64,000 nucleotides of DNA from NCBI GenBank assembly GCA_014843695.1, contig CM026398.1, positions 20,259,594 to 20,323,593 on the forward strand. The letters are read 5' to 3'. The number at the start of each line of letters is the position of its first letter. Position 1 is the first letter of the stretch. Under the pieces are notes generated by a model. The model saw only the letters and a program-made list of their open reading frames with translations, was not told the DNA's origin and did no database searches. The DNA is from Archivesica marissinica (lineage: Eukaryota > Mollusca > Bivalvia > Venerida > Vesicomyidae). Positions 1 through 11,296 of this stretch are shown in pieces. Position numbers and translations under genes: made by a program.

Positions 1-50
1 CCTGGATTACCAGTCCAGCGTGTTACCACTGGACTACATATCCGTCTGTA
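1..50 (-). repeat. tRNA-derived SINE family A, head fragment
   Basis: Read on the minus strand this is a tRNA-like head with a promoter A-box region ('tagtccagtggtaacac'). The same head occurs at 22500-22540, 27500-27562 and 34446-34530, so it is a dispersed SINE and not a tRNA gene. The window edge cuts the copy. Confidence 0.6.
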
Positions 51-2150
51 ACCGTAATATATTCTATCGAGCACTATACATATTAGCATATAGAAACATT
101 TAATGGGTGGTCGATAACTGTCCCAGCATAAAACAGAGTTTGTGTCTATACCATTCAATGTAATTTTTTGAGAGAGAAAAACGAGCTGGGAGACAGCTAC
201 CGTCCCATTCATACGCATGCGTGCGTGTCAATGATGGAGTAGCACCGTTTTTTGTGGTGTGGGTACGCTAAAAGTTACACCGTCGTTAAAAACACACAAT
301 TAACGCTAAAGTTGCATACAACAACATTAAAACGTACACACCTTTAATAAGTATACTAGTTGCCACGAAGCTGTACACCAAGTGGCATCGACATGTATCA
401 AGCGGTTTCATAGGAGCATAAAATGATATTCTGATTCAACTGCATGTTGCTTACATAACTTACACAATCTGTTTTCTCTTTCAATACCGCTATACCGACC
501 AAATTCAATCTCTAAGTTGTGAGAAGACAATCTTAATCTAGAAAAATGTTTTCTTAAGTCATCATTGGTAATATTACAATGATAATCTTCAAATACAAAT
601 TATGTTTTATATTTACAATAGTGATCCAATGTTGACATAGTATTAATAGCTTCTCTCCATTCTTGAATATACTGATCTCGGATTATACGCTGTATAATTG
701 GGTACATAAGCTATGTATAGCTTTTGACCGACATCAGTAATAATAGATAATAATGGACATGCAGAATATGTTCAGTTGCTTAACGACACATATAACCTCT
801 TGTTATATTAAATTGTAAGATAAATGACAATATATATACATGTATATTACTATAATTATTTTAAAAGATGTGTTGAAGTTGTTGGTCATAACCTAAGTCC
901 AAAAACTGCCATAAAAGTATTCAGATATAAGACTCTGACAAGGAAAATAAACACAAAGTGTGACCTATTAGAAATACATATACATCTACTTACAAATAAA
1001 ATATCACCCCAAATCAGATTTGGTGGCAACTGATTCAGTTGATCAGCAGTTTAGTTAAACTAAAAAGCTGAAGCATTGGCTAACTTGATAGATCAATGAG
1101 GTACGAAACAAAATTAAATATGTTTGTTTGACTTCAAACAATTTACGGACTCTTCGGCCCAAAACAATTCGCGTAAGACATATATTATTGGCCACACTGC
1201 ATCTTGCACTCTCCTCCAAAGGTTAAATAAATACAACATTGTTGGGAAGTGTTGTGCATGTGGGTAACGAGTAGTGACGATAAATAAAGGCAGATGTGCA
1301 CATTTCAACTTTAACCGTATTATTCATATCGTTATCTGCATTATGTGAAGTGAGGGGTATCACATTCACTGTATCAACAGCTTATCCTAACATACTCATG
1401 TACATGTGTTTGCTTAAAGTTGGCGGCCTATCAGCACGGCGACCTCGAGAAGGAATATGTCTGCAGCACGGTGACCTATGAGGCTGAGTCTGAAATTGGC
1501 GACCTAGCATTATAGGTGCGTCGGATACTTGCTGACATTGGGGCCGCGGACTTTTAGGGCCACGTAGTGTCATGTGTCTGCTAGGGGGTCCGGGGAAATG
1601 TTGAGATGTAGATACTGTAAAAACGATTTTAATGGCTTCTGGACATAAAAACTAAACTTATTTTTATAATACATGTTGCTATTTTATAATATTATTTTTA
1701 ATCCCCGCGCTTTATAATCGATAAAATCGACTGTATTATACATAAATGTATATTCTATAAACAGGTACCCCGGTACATGTTACACACCCTGCGTACAGTG
1801 CGTACAGTGCGCAGGAACCCAGAGTAGATCTTCATAGCCGTCACTTGCAATGTGGCGTATATATTCCACAAGTATAAAATAAAAATACACCCGGCTTGCC
1901 AAACTATTGGGGCCGCGGACATAACTTCCACAAGTATAAAATAAAAAATCCGCCTGCCTGGCCAAAATATTGGGGCCGCGATCGCTGTCCCTGCGGCCCC
2001 TGTTCCGACGCCTATGCATCATTGGGATATTGGCGGAATGGTCATCTAAAGCCCGACTATTCTTTTTATGCTTTATTACTTTTTTAAAAATAATATTTTA
2101 GTGCATTTTTGTTTCATACATTACATTGTAATTATACATACAATGAAATA
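51..2150. other. No gene; AT-rich intergenic DNA with a small duplication
   Basis: No open frame here resembles a known protein. About 1863-1990 holds two diverged copies of a roughly 65-bp unit containing 'acaagtataaaataaaaa' and 'attggggccgcg'. A related GC-rich scrap ('gctgacattggggccgcgg') occurs at 1530-1555 and again near 49010-49040, so it is a dispersed repeat. Confidence 0.5.
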
Positions 2151-2154
2151 CGTG

Positions 2155-2829
2155 TGTAACCCATGTCATATTTATGTTAAAGGGAACTAATTATTGATAT
2201 TTAGTACATGTACATTATAATGTTTCCAAACCCTGCTGCAAGCGTACCACCCAATAGTTTCCCTATATGGCCTAATAAAATCACTGGTCTGAATCATATC
2301 ATAATTATATAGCCTGGTCCCATACTATGTCTTTGTATAATATATACTAGTCTTCACTACTATTGTGTATAAAGTATTATGGGCGAGTGATTGTGAGTGA
2401 CAATCAGGTCAGATGTGTGAATGAGTGAACTAACTCAACTAATTAGGTGCACTTTCCAACTAACTTGTTCAAGACCCTTATCCCACACTCTATCTCTACT
2501 AGTCAAACGGATACGTTGCAAAGCTATCCTGTTTACGTTAATATATACTATACTAGTAACTTTATACATATGTATAATATATGTATCAGCTGATAGCCGG
2601 ACTCTGGTAATGTAATGTTTTATCTTTGATATTTTACATTGTAAAATATTTATTTGAACTGCTGGAATTGGAATTGTGTATTTACTATTTTGTATTGTGA
2701 AATTAAGTAGAATGATTTGTACATAATAATATTATGTATATATTGTATTTTACAGGCTCTTTATATCCATATATACGAACATACGGAAACAACCAGAGTT
2801 TGTCATATCTATAAACTCCCCGGTCTACA
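2155..2829 (+). repeat. 5' LTR of Ty3/Gypsy element
   Basis: It is nearly identical to 10613-11292, begins 'tgtaacccatgtcat' and ends 'ccccggtctaca'. It is 5 bp shorter than its partner because of two small indels, in the 'gtttcccctat' run and near the 'tatactag' motif. Confidence 0.95.
2368..2374 (+). promoter_or_regulatory. TATA-like box in the 5' LTR
   Basis: TATAAAG lies about 215 bp into the LTR and is conserved in the 3' LTR. It is the best TATA-like match in the LTR, but in AT-rich DNA such matches are common, so the promoter role is inferred. Confidence 0.3.
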
Positions 2830-2831
2830 AA

Positions 2832-2843
2832 TGGCTCCCCGTC
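2832..2843 (+). other. Primer binding site, tRNA-Asp type
   Basis: TGGCTCCCCGTC starts 2 nt after the LTR. It is complementary to the CCA-tailed 3' end of animal tRNA-Asp, whose acceptor end reads GACGGGGAG before CCA. The match covers 12 nt and then diverges. Minus-strand DNA synthesis would be primed here. Confidence 0.75.
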
Positions 2844-4470
2844 AAGGAATGATAGAAGAGAGCCAGAGTCGGCAACATGCTTACGGGCCGTAAAACGGAA
2901 TGGGAAAAGTGGAGTCGAAAGGCGCCAGGAGAGAAGGGTATACCCAACATGGATTATTCAAGTGGAAGTGTTTTTTAAACGGGAAAGTGTGTTTTACAAG
3001 TGTGTTTTTTTAAGTGTAAGGTGTAAATATTTAGATGTACAGTGATTAATTAATCTGAAGTGTTAAAACTGTGTATACAGGAATAGTGTTTAAGGATATT
3101 GTCACGTAAGTGTTTTGTATTATGTATTGTCTATATTGTTGTGCTTTTGAAAGGTATCGGTTCGTACCAGTCATTTTGTAAATTTCATCTTAAAAGCATT
3201 TGTATTTCATTAGTCTACTTCATTTACTAGGCTTTTCATACAAGGTGTGTAGTTATTGTTAAAACTGTACATGATCTATTAATTGATAGTCATGGTAAAT
3301 TCATTGACGGTTATTTTTGATTCCACGTATTGTATTCTCGTGTGATTGTGAACCGATATATTTCAAAATTGTATACATGTAATTAGTGTGCTACATTTGT
3401 AAATTCATTTACTATACATTATTTAATTATCATCATTCTGTGAATGTGTCACTAGAGTTTGGTAGTGACCTACTTCTGAAAAATACGGTACCATATTTAT
3501 TCAATTAAGTGTATGTTATTTATACAAATCGGTGTCGACATAGAAGTTCGATTACCTGGTTGTATAAATAGGGTTTCTTTATTCTGTATTACTAACACAC
3601 ATCCCTGCATGTCATTATTCACAAGTTGCACATATTAATTAAACTTATTGTTCCGGCAACATTGAATCGTGAGTAGCAGAACGAAAGGTATGTAAGTGAG
3701 TAGATGTTGTTGTAGTATCGGATAGATCTATATTGTATATTATATTTATGTGATCTGTGTTACCCCATATATTCCTACGCCCCAGTATAATATTACCCAT
3801 ATAACTAGGTTATATATACGCCCTTGCTAAGGCCTGTGGTGGTCATTCTTTTCAGAGGGTAATGTTGTTCCAAATTTCGTGTTTCAGGTATAGATAGATG
3901 CCAGTAGGAGCACCAATTTCTATTTGCCATACAACATATTGTATAATCACTGTTAAAAAAATTTATTTTCAGGATTATATGTATATTGTGTTACAGTCCA
4001 GTAATTGTGTATTCTTTAACAGTCCATTAAATTTTGTGTTGTGTGTATTGTGTTAAAATATAGTCTGTGTTTATTTACAGGTATACAGTATTGATTGTGG
4101 ATAGGTTAAATTCCTGATCTGTTTACATACAATCAGTTTACACCGTTTCATTGTGACCTACTTATTTATTGGTCAGTTCAGCCTTTATATTGAAGGTGTT
4201 ACATTGTATAGACAGTTATAATTAGCTACTGTTGATTCTCAACAGAGTATTAAAGGCCAACCATACATTTGTTTTATAGCATATATAATTCTTGCGTTTG
4301 TAATTTTTTTTGCGAAATATTTTTGCGTTTCAACAATTATTTATCGCGATATTACGTACGGTTGCGACGGTATTTTTGCGCCGTATTCGCGTGTCCACTA
4401 TTGATTTTGTTGCATATTTTTGTGCAACTCTTGTATTTATTGTCCTTATATCCTGGTTATAATTTTTATA
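2844..4470 (+). other. Long untranslated leader of the Gypsy element
   Basis: About 1.6 kb of AT-rich sequence without a coding-like frame lies between the primer site and the gag start. Packaging and dimerisation signals would be expected here, but none can be recognised by eye. Confidence 0.5.
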
Positions 4471-5753
4471 ATGGATACACCAGGAAAGGAGAGCACTCCT
4501 GGAGGATTACCCCCGGGGATGATGGACCAGGTTTATAAACAGTTGAGTGAGCATTTTGACTTGGTTCCAAAGTCGGCTCAAGCACCCCCACCGCCCTTGC
4601 CCTTCACTTCTTTCAGAGGCAGACGGTTTACATTCCAGACAACCTTGCAGATAGTACCCCACCAGTGCAGTCTTTTCTTAATAGACCACCTTCTGGATTT
4701 CCTTTTGTTTCAACCCCCAATGTACTTCCATATCCGACACAGTTTTCATCCAACCCTCCTAAGATACCCAGCTTCTCGGGTGATGAACCTATCAACAAGG
4801 GGGAGGTGCCTTACGTTATATGGAGATATGAAGTCCAATGTATGATGAACAATCCGGAAATATCAGCCACCAACCTGTTGTACACTGTGCGCAGCTCCCT
4901 TCGTGGTTCTGCCCGTATGATGGTGATTCCGCTAGGTCAGGAGTCAACACTTGTCCAGATTATGGATAAGCTAGACTGCATGTTCTCAGATGTATCGACC
5001 AAAGAGGACCTGATGACAGAATTTTTTAATTCCTCTCAGGCAGCGGACGAATCAGTAACATCCTATGCATGCCGCCTAGAAACGTTGTTACAGGCCATCA
5101 TCAATAAGGGTCAGTTACCAGGTGTTGCAATGAATGACATACTTCGTCATAAGTTCTGGACAGGGTTATCCTCGGATATGTTGCGACTACAAACCCGCCA
5201 CAAGTATGATACCCTGGCGGACTACAACCAATTACTTCGAGAAATCCGCAAAGTTGAGAAAGAGATGTTGCGCACTTCGACTTCTTCTAATCTCAACTCT
5301 TCTTCAACTGGTAATGTTCTACAGACAACTCCTTTCTCTAAGAAGGTTTCTGTTAAGAACAATACAGTTACTGCGGACTCAGACGTGCAACAACAGTTTT
5401 CTTTATTGGAAAAGAAAATGCAGTCTCGCTTGGATCAGTTCGATACCAAACTCACTTCCTGTGAGAACATGATAGACCAGAAGATCAACTCCAAGTTCGA
5501 CCAGATTTTACAGAAGCTGGACTCTACCCACAACCAGCAGCAACAACATCAGTCATTCTCTCTACCACCACAACCATTTAGCACCAACAGAGGTCGCGGT
5601 CATAGACCTGGGAGATACAGTGGTGGCAACCAAGCTTCTGGTTATAGTCAGCAGGATTACAATCCGCAAGGATCACACCTGCAGCCGAACTCCGGACCAA
5701 GGTCATTTGGTCGCGGAAGAGGCATTTCCCAATATCGCCAATCGTTAAACTAG
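4471..5753 (+). pseudogene. gag: Gag of Ty3/Gypsy element, one frameshift
   Basis: The likely start is the ATG at 4471 (M-D-T-P-G-K). That frame carries a proline-rich N terminus, then coding continues in another frame that is open from 4560 to the stop TAG at 5751-5753, so one indel lies between 4560 and about 4665. The main body has the motif G-E-V-x-Y-x-x-W-R-Y-E-V and the helical pattern of retrotransposon/PNMA-like capsid proteins. A short coiled-coil-like stretch follows near 5395-5520. The C terminus is glutamine-, glycine- and arginine-rich with repeated RGRG (5589-5730) and has no CCHC zinc knuckle, so RNA binding probably relies on the RG tail. The last codons overlap a -1 frameshift signal. 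Confidence 0.8.
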
Positions 5754-5801
5754 ATACCGTCTCTGTTGAGGGCCAAACAGGGACTGGTGATCAAGTTGCC
5801 C
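5744..5801 (+). promoter_or_regulatory. Candidate -1 ribosomal frameshift signal at the gag/pol junction
   Basis: The heptamer GTTAAAC (5744-5750) is in register with gag (codons TTA, AAC) and is followed directly by the gag stop TAG. After an 8-nt spacer, 5759-5767 pairs with 5776-5784 (9 bp, one G-U). Loop bases 5770-5773 (GGGC) can pair with 5798-5801 (GCCC) to make an H-type pseudoknot. Slipping back one base enters the protease frame, which is open through the junction. GUUAAAC is a known slippery heptamer in arteriviruses. Function here is inferred from sequence geometry. Confidence 0.75.
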
Positions 5802-6730
5802 AAACGAACCCACACCCACCAGAACAACAATTTGCGAACCGTCTTATAGGTTCACCGAATGAACATGATATTGTTATCAACGGCAGTTCTTTTAAAGCCT
5901 TGGTTGATACTGGTAGTCAAGTAACCACTCTTTCTCTTTCTTGTTTCAAGAGACTTTCAGATGTTGTATTACAACCTCTCACCACTCTTGGTCTTGACTT
6001 ATCAATTGCTGATGGTTCACGCATGGGGTACTCAGGTTATTTTGAGTCTACCATCACATTACCGTTTTTATCTGTTTTTAAATTGGATATTCCTGTTATG
6101 GTCATCCCAGACAATAGTTTTAACAGAACGTGTCCCGTCATTGTGGGAACAAACGTTCTTAGAAGGTGTAAGACATTTTTGTCCCCATCTTCAGACAATT
6201 CTACTGTTGACATCCCAGTAGAATGGAAGTCGGCGATGGATAGCCTCGACTCCCGGACCTTCTCAGTAAAAGCGTGCGGTACCAAAACGATTACGGTAGC
6301 ACCATATGAGACAGTTACTATCAATGGGATAGTCCGAAATTTCGACAACAACATCTCATCTGTTGTCACTGAGACACCTGAAACTGTTACAGGTTATACA
6401 GTATGTCCTCGGATTGTTAAAGTCAATCAACAATCCACAGTTAAAGTCCCAGTCAGGATTTGTAATATGACTGCGAAGACTTTATCTTTTAAACCCAAAA
6501 CACAGATTTGTGAAATTTCTGAAGCAACAGTTGTGGATGATCTTTCTACATATATTTGCCAGGATACATTTTCAGATACCTCTCTCGAAGACCTGGGTGT
6601 CAACGTTGACAATACAAATTTGTCTCCGTCTCAAGTTTTGCGGTTTCAACAATCCTGGGTAAATGGAAACATGTATTTTCAAAAGACAGTCAGGACTTGG
6701 GTAAAACAAATCTTGTACAGCACAAGATAG
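5754..6730 (+). pseudogene. Pol: retropepsin protease and linker
   Basis: This is the -1 frame relative to gag, open from the frameshift site. The aspartic protease signature V-D-T-G-S (D-T-G at 5906-5914) is clear, with a flap and second half following (roughly 5990-6170; I-V-G-T-N-V-L). A roughly 170-residue linker then runs towards the reverse transcriptase. The frame stops at 6728-6730, whereas the RT reading frame takes over near 6650. The change has no recognisable slippery motif, so it is a disabling indel. Confidence 0.8.
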
Positions 6731-7542
6731 TGTTAGAGGACAATACACCGTTTAAAGACCCATACAGACGAATCCCTCCAGCCATGTATGAGGAAGTGCG
6801 TCAGCACATAAAGGAAATGTTGGAGGCAGACGTTATTCGAGAGTCTGATAGTCCTTACTCTTCTAACATTGTTTTGATTAGAAAATCCTCCGGTGCACTC
6901 AGGTTTTGTGTGGATTGGCGTCGATTGAACAACAAGACCCGTAAGGGTGCTTTTATGTTACCCAGATTTGACGATACTATTGATGTCCTTTCTTCTGCCA
7001 AATATTTTAGTAAACTTGACCTACATTCAGCTTACTGGCAGGTCGAAGTTGCAGAAGAGGATAAGGCCAAAACAGCTTTTAGTGTCGGAGCACTGGGGTT
7101 TTATGAGTGGAACCGGATGGGTTTCGGACTCACCAATGCACCGGCAGCCTTCCAGCGACTGATGGAAAAATGCATGGGTGATATGCATCTTAGAGAATGT
7201 TTAATTTTCTTAGATGACATCCTTATTTTCTCATCTACATTTGAGGAACACATAGAGAGGATTGAATCCGTCTTTCAACGGTTGGATCAGCATCACTTGA
7301 AGCTTAAACCTTCAAAATGCGAATTCTTCAAGAAATCCGTAACTTACTTGGGTCATGTCGTTTCTGATCAAGGTATTTCTACGGATCCCGGTAAAGTTTC
7401 CGCCGTTAAAGATTGGCCAGCATGTCACGATCTGAAATCTCTGACAATTTCTTGGATTCTCGGGCTACTACAGAAAATTTATAAAGGATTATGCCCAGAT
7501 TGTACAGCCGTTAAACTCTTTATTAGAAGGACATGGTTTTAA
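6655..7542 (+). pseudogene. Pol: reverse transcriptase domain
   Basis: It shows the Ty3/Gypsy RT blocks in order: K-D-P-Y-R-R-I-P, A-L-R-F-C-V-D-W-R-R-L-N, S-K-L-D-L-H-S-A-Y-W-Q, G-L-T-N-A-P-A-A-F-Q and the catalytic F-L-D-D box at 7207-7218, then Y-L-G-H-V-V. Catalytic aspartates are intact. The frame opens before 6655 (W-K-H-V-F-S motif). Near 7442 the true frame changes again, after H-D-L-K-S-L, and the ORF then runs out of frame to a stop at 7540-7542. RNA-templated DNA synthesis would be its role. Confidence 0.9.
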
Positions 7543-8806
7543 CCAGAAAAAATCCAAGAAAAAGACCAAGCAGAAGACCAAGACACCCGTTCCATGGATA
7601 TGGGGTGATGCCCAGCAAGCTGCCTTTGATACAATCAAAGATAAATTAACATCACACCCAATCTTGGCATATGCAGACTATTCCCAACCTTTTATTCTGC
7701 ACACGGATGCATCGTCCCTTGGATTAGGAGCAGTACTATACCAGGTCCAAGACGGGAAGGAGCGTGTTATTGCATACGCATCCCGAAGTTTGAGACCCAG
7801 CGAGAGGAATTATCCCGCCCACAAGATGGAATTTCTAGCCCTTAAGTGGAGTATCACAGATAAATTCCATGACTACTTGTGTGGGAATGACTTTAAGGTG
7901 GTTACTGACAATAATCCCTTAACCTATGTCAAAACCTCTGCAAAGGTTGATGCAACAGGCCACCGTTGGCTAGCAGAATTAGCCAATTACAATTTTTATA
8001 TTGAATACCGTAGTGGCAGCCAAAACGGAGACGCAGATGGTTTATCTCGTCGATACGTATTTCAAGAAGAAATGAAAGCGATTTTTCAAGGTGCTGTAAA
8101 TGCTACACCACTTGTCGACTGTGTATCAGATTCGGCAGTTCCTCATTCGGCCGATGAGGAGATGTTTGAATCTGAACATGTCAACAAGATTGACTGGAAA
8201 GCTGAGCAATTGAATGATTTTACCATTTTAAGGGTGATTGACCTCCTCGAAAGCGGTTTTCTTCCCAGGGGGAGAGGATCCGAGTCAAAAGCTGTACAGC
8301 GTTTTCTCCGAGAATGGAACAGACTTCATCTCGATGAGGGAATTCTGTACAGAACCGCTTTCTTGGACGGCCAGTCAGTTCGTCAACTTGTTTTACCTGA
8401 ATCCCACAGGACTATTGCCTTGAAGGGTATTCATGACGATGCTGGTCACCAGGGCAAGGAAAATACCCTTTGGCTGGCCAGACAACGGTTTTACTGGCCT
8501 GGGTTGGAAGAGAATGTTAACAAGTACATCACCAATTGTAGCTCATGTATTAGACGGAAGATCCCTGTCAAACCTTTCGCCGAGCTTGTACCAATTTTTA
8601 CCTCTAGACCTATGGAGCTAGTGTGCATCGACTTTTTAAAGCTCGAACCTAGCAAAGGTGGTGTGGAAAACATACTGGTTATAGTGGATCACTTCACCAG
8701 ATATGCTCAAGCAGTGTCATGTCGCAACCAGACTGCACAAACCACTGCCAAGGCCTTGTATGACCATTATTTCCGGTTTTATGGTTTTCCCGAGCGACTT
8801 CAGTGA
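7445..8806 (+). pseudogene. Pol: RNase H and N-terminal half of integrase
   Basis: The frame resumes at 7445 with the end of the RT connection domain (F-L-G-F-S-G-Y-Y). RNase H follows, with its acidic residues in H-T-D-A-S (7700-7715), H-K-M-E-F-L-A-L and V-V-T-D-N-N-P. The integrase zinc finger (H-D-D-A-G-H...C-S-S-C, about 8430-8550) and the first catalytic aspartate (V-C-I-D-F) come next. The frame ends at TGA 8804-8806 because of an indel near 8800; integrase continues in the next frame. Confidence 0.88.
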
Positions 8807-10070
8807 CCAAGGTCGAAATTTTCTTAGTAGGACTATACAGGAACTGTGTAAGCTCACGGGCATTCGTAAAAGCCGTACAACGCCGTACCACCCTATGGGT
8901 AATGGTTCAGCAGAACGATTCAACGGCACTCTTCTGCGCATGTTTGATACCTTAGAGGAACACCAAAAGAGCGACTGGAAATCGTATATCGCCCCTCTTG
9001 TTCAGGCATACAATGGTACCAAGAGTGACGCAACCGGTTTTTCGCCACACTATTTAATGTTTGGGTGGCATCCTCGACTTTCTGTCGATGCCTACTTAGG
9101 TACAGATCCACAAGACATTGGTGAATTCACACCTACGACATATGTAGCCAAACTAAAGAACCGGCTAGAATATGCATATAGGGCAGCTGCCAATGAAGCT
9201 GGCAGGCAGGCTGCCAAGAACAAGGACAGGTACGACTGTAAAGTTCGTGAGTCCAAGATAGAAGTTGGAGACCGTGTACTTGTAAAGAAAGTCGGTATCA
9301 AGGGGACACATAAGCTAGCAGACAGATGGGATCGCGACCCCTATGTTGTGCTAGCTATACCGAACCCCGACATACCAGTATTTCGTGTACAACTTGAGAA
9401 TGGCAAAGGACCAATCCGGACGTTGCATAGGAATATGCTCCTGCCATTCAATTGTGTACCCAGAGATACACCGACGGTGGATGTAAGTGTAGAATCTGAG
9501 ATAGGCCCTATCCGCAAGGAGTTGGCCAGAACCAATCTCAAGACACCACCAGTACATGTACCTCACGCAATCCAATCTGATAGTTCCGATTTAGATAGCG
9601 AAGGCGAAAGCGTCAAACTATACAGACCTCCAGCTTTGCGAAAGCATAATCACCCTGGATTGCTGCCTCCGACGATACCTAGGATGGTTCCTGCTACTAC
9701 TGGTAGTCCAACCCATATTCCTAGCCGTATCGTCGAGAACAATCCAGGAGTGCGACACTCAACCAGATCTAACTCTGCGACATCTCAACCCTCTGTACCC
9801 AGTTTACTTGGTACCGGTAGTACGATACCTGACTCTTCACAGATTCATGATATATCTTATAACACCACCTCAGAACCATCAGTACAGAGATCTGTCTCAC
9901 ATTTAGAGTCCATAATAGACCAACCTGTTGTCGTCCCTGCTGGCAATGCCCAAACTCCTGAACCGACCCGTCGTCCGGTGCGCCAAAGGAAGCCACCGGA
10001 CCGGTATGGAGAATGGGTGGTCCCATTGACAGCAGTACCAAACACTGACAAGGTTGTGTACTATGTGTAA
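8790..10070 (+). pseudogene. Pol: integrase catalytic core end and C-terminal domain
   Basis: It contains the second and third integrase acidic positions (S-D-Q-G-R-N-F near 8805 and N-G-S-A-E-R-F near 8900), then a GPY/F-like C-terminal module (V-G-D-R-V-L-V...L-A-D-R-W...P-Y-V-V). A serine/proline-rich tail with P-P-D-R-Y-G-E-W ends at TAA 10068-10070. No chromodomain is evident. The role in the element would be insertion of the cDNA into host DNA. Confidence 0.88.
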
Positions 10071-10598
10071 GACAGTGTCAGATATTGAGTTCTTAATTGT
10101 TTCAAAATATACGGTATTCTGGAATTTTACTGTGTAAGTGCAATGTTTGAATCATTCTATGTCATATATATACAATGCGCGTACATTAGTATTACATTTC
10201 ATTATGTCATTTGAAATGGTTGTTTTTATTTCATAGTAAATGTTCATGTTTGTACAATTTGAAGGTTAATCTTACCTTTACAGGTCTCCACATAGTTGGA
10301 ACAGATTTGTAGCATATGTCCATTATTGTGGACATCTACCTTTAATCCAGCCATATTGAACATACCCATGCACGGTGTAATACTTAACTAATGATCGTTA
10401 CATTAGTATCTTTAATTACATTGTATTGGTTGTTATGTTTTTATTTCAGTTTGTAAAATTATCTCAGCTGACAATGTCGGATGTTGGATAGTAAATGATG
10501 CAGTAAATAAAATTGTTATTATATAGCTTGATTATTTGGATTGATCTACACTATTCATTTAGTTTCAGGTAATTAAAACGTCAGGAGACCTTTTCTCC
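10071..10598 (+). other. 3' untranslated region of the Gypsy element
   Basis: About 530 bp lie between the integrase stop and the polypurine tract. No envelope or accessory ORF is present. Confidence 0.6.
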
Positions 10599-10610
10599 AA
10601 GAGGGGGAAC
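10599..10610 (+). other. Polypurine tract
   Basis: The purine run 'aagagggggaac' ends 2 nt before the 3' LTR. This is the expected position of the plus-strand primer of an LTR retrotransposon. Confidence 0.8.
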
Positions 10611-10612
10611 TA

Positions 10613-11292
10613 TGTAACCCATGTCATATTTATGTTAAAGGGAAATAATTATTGATATTTAGTACATGTACATTATAATATTTCCAAACCCTGCTGCAAG
10701 CGTACCACCCAATAGTTTCCCCTATATGGCCTAATAAAATCACTGGTCTGAATCATATCATAATTATATAGCCTGGTCCCATACTATGTCTTTGTATACT
10801 AATTATATACTAGTCTTCACTAATATTGTGTATAAAGTATTATGGGTGAGTGATTGTGAGTGACGATCAGGTCAGATGTGTGAATGAGTGAACTAACTCA
10901 ACTAATTAGGTGTACTTTGCAACTAACTTGTTCAAGACCCTTATCCCACACTCTATCTCTACTAGTCAAACGGATACGTTGCAAAGCTATCCTGTTTACG
11001 TTAATATCTACTATACTAGTAACTTTATACATATATATAATATATGTATCAGCTGATAGCCGGACTCTGGTAATGTAATGTTTTATCTTTGATATTTTAC
11101 ATTGTAAAATATTTATTTGAACTGCTGGAATTGGAATTGTGTATTTACTATTTTGTATTGTGAAATTAAGTAGAATGATTTGTACATAATAATATTATGT
11201 ATATATTGTATTTTACAGGCTCTTTATATCCATATATACGAACATACGGAAACAACCAGAGTTTGTCATATCTATAAACTCCCCGGTCTACA
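10613..11292 (+). repeat. 3' LTR of Ty3/Gypsy element
   Basis: It pairs with 2155-2829 and is followed by the duplicated target cgtg at 11293-11296. The counted differences between the LTRs are about nine substitutions and two indels, near 1.3 percent. Confidence 0.95.
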
Positions 11293-11296
11293 CGTG

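Larger units (their letters stand above)
2155..11292 (+). mobile_element. Ty3/Gypsy LTR retrotransposon, full length but frameshifted
   Basis: Two LTRs (2155-2829 and 10613-11292) start TG and end CA. They are flanked by the 4-bp target duplication cgtg (2151-2154 and 11293-11296). A tRNA-Asp-type primer site follows the left LTR and a polypurine tract precedes the right one. Between them lie Gag, protease, reverse transcriptase, RNase H and integrase in that order, which is the Ty3/Gypsy arrangement. There is no envelope-like ORF after integrase. Coding is broken by shifts within gag (between 4560 and about 4665) and near 6650, 7442 and 8800, so this copy should not make its own proteins. 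A separate gag/pol shift at 5744-5750 looks programmed. The LTRs differ by about nine substitutions and two small indels, so insertion is fairly recent. Confidence 0.95.

Noticed and set aside
4420..4470. Upstream start for Gag
   Set aside because: The frame is open upstream but the sequence before 4471 is not Gag-like; the ATG at 4471 begins the first Gag-like sequence.
6640..6730. Second programmed frameshift between protease and RT
   Set aside because: The frame changes, but no slippery heptamer or stable stem is seen, and Gypsy elements do not normally shift here. It is treated as a mutation.
10071..10612. Envelope-like gene downstream of integrase
   Set aside because: No ORF of useful length, signal peptide or membrane segment exists between the integrase stop and the polypurine tract.
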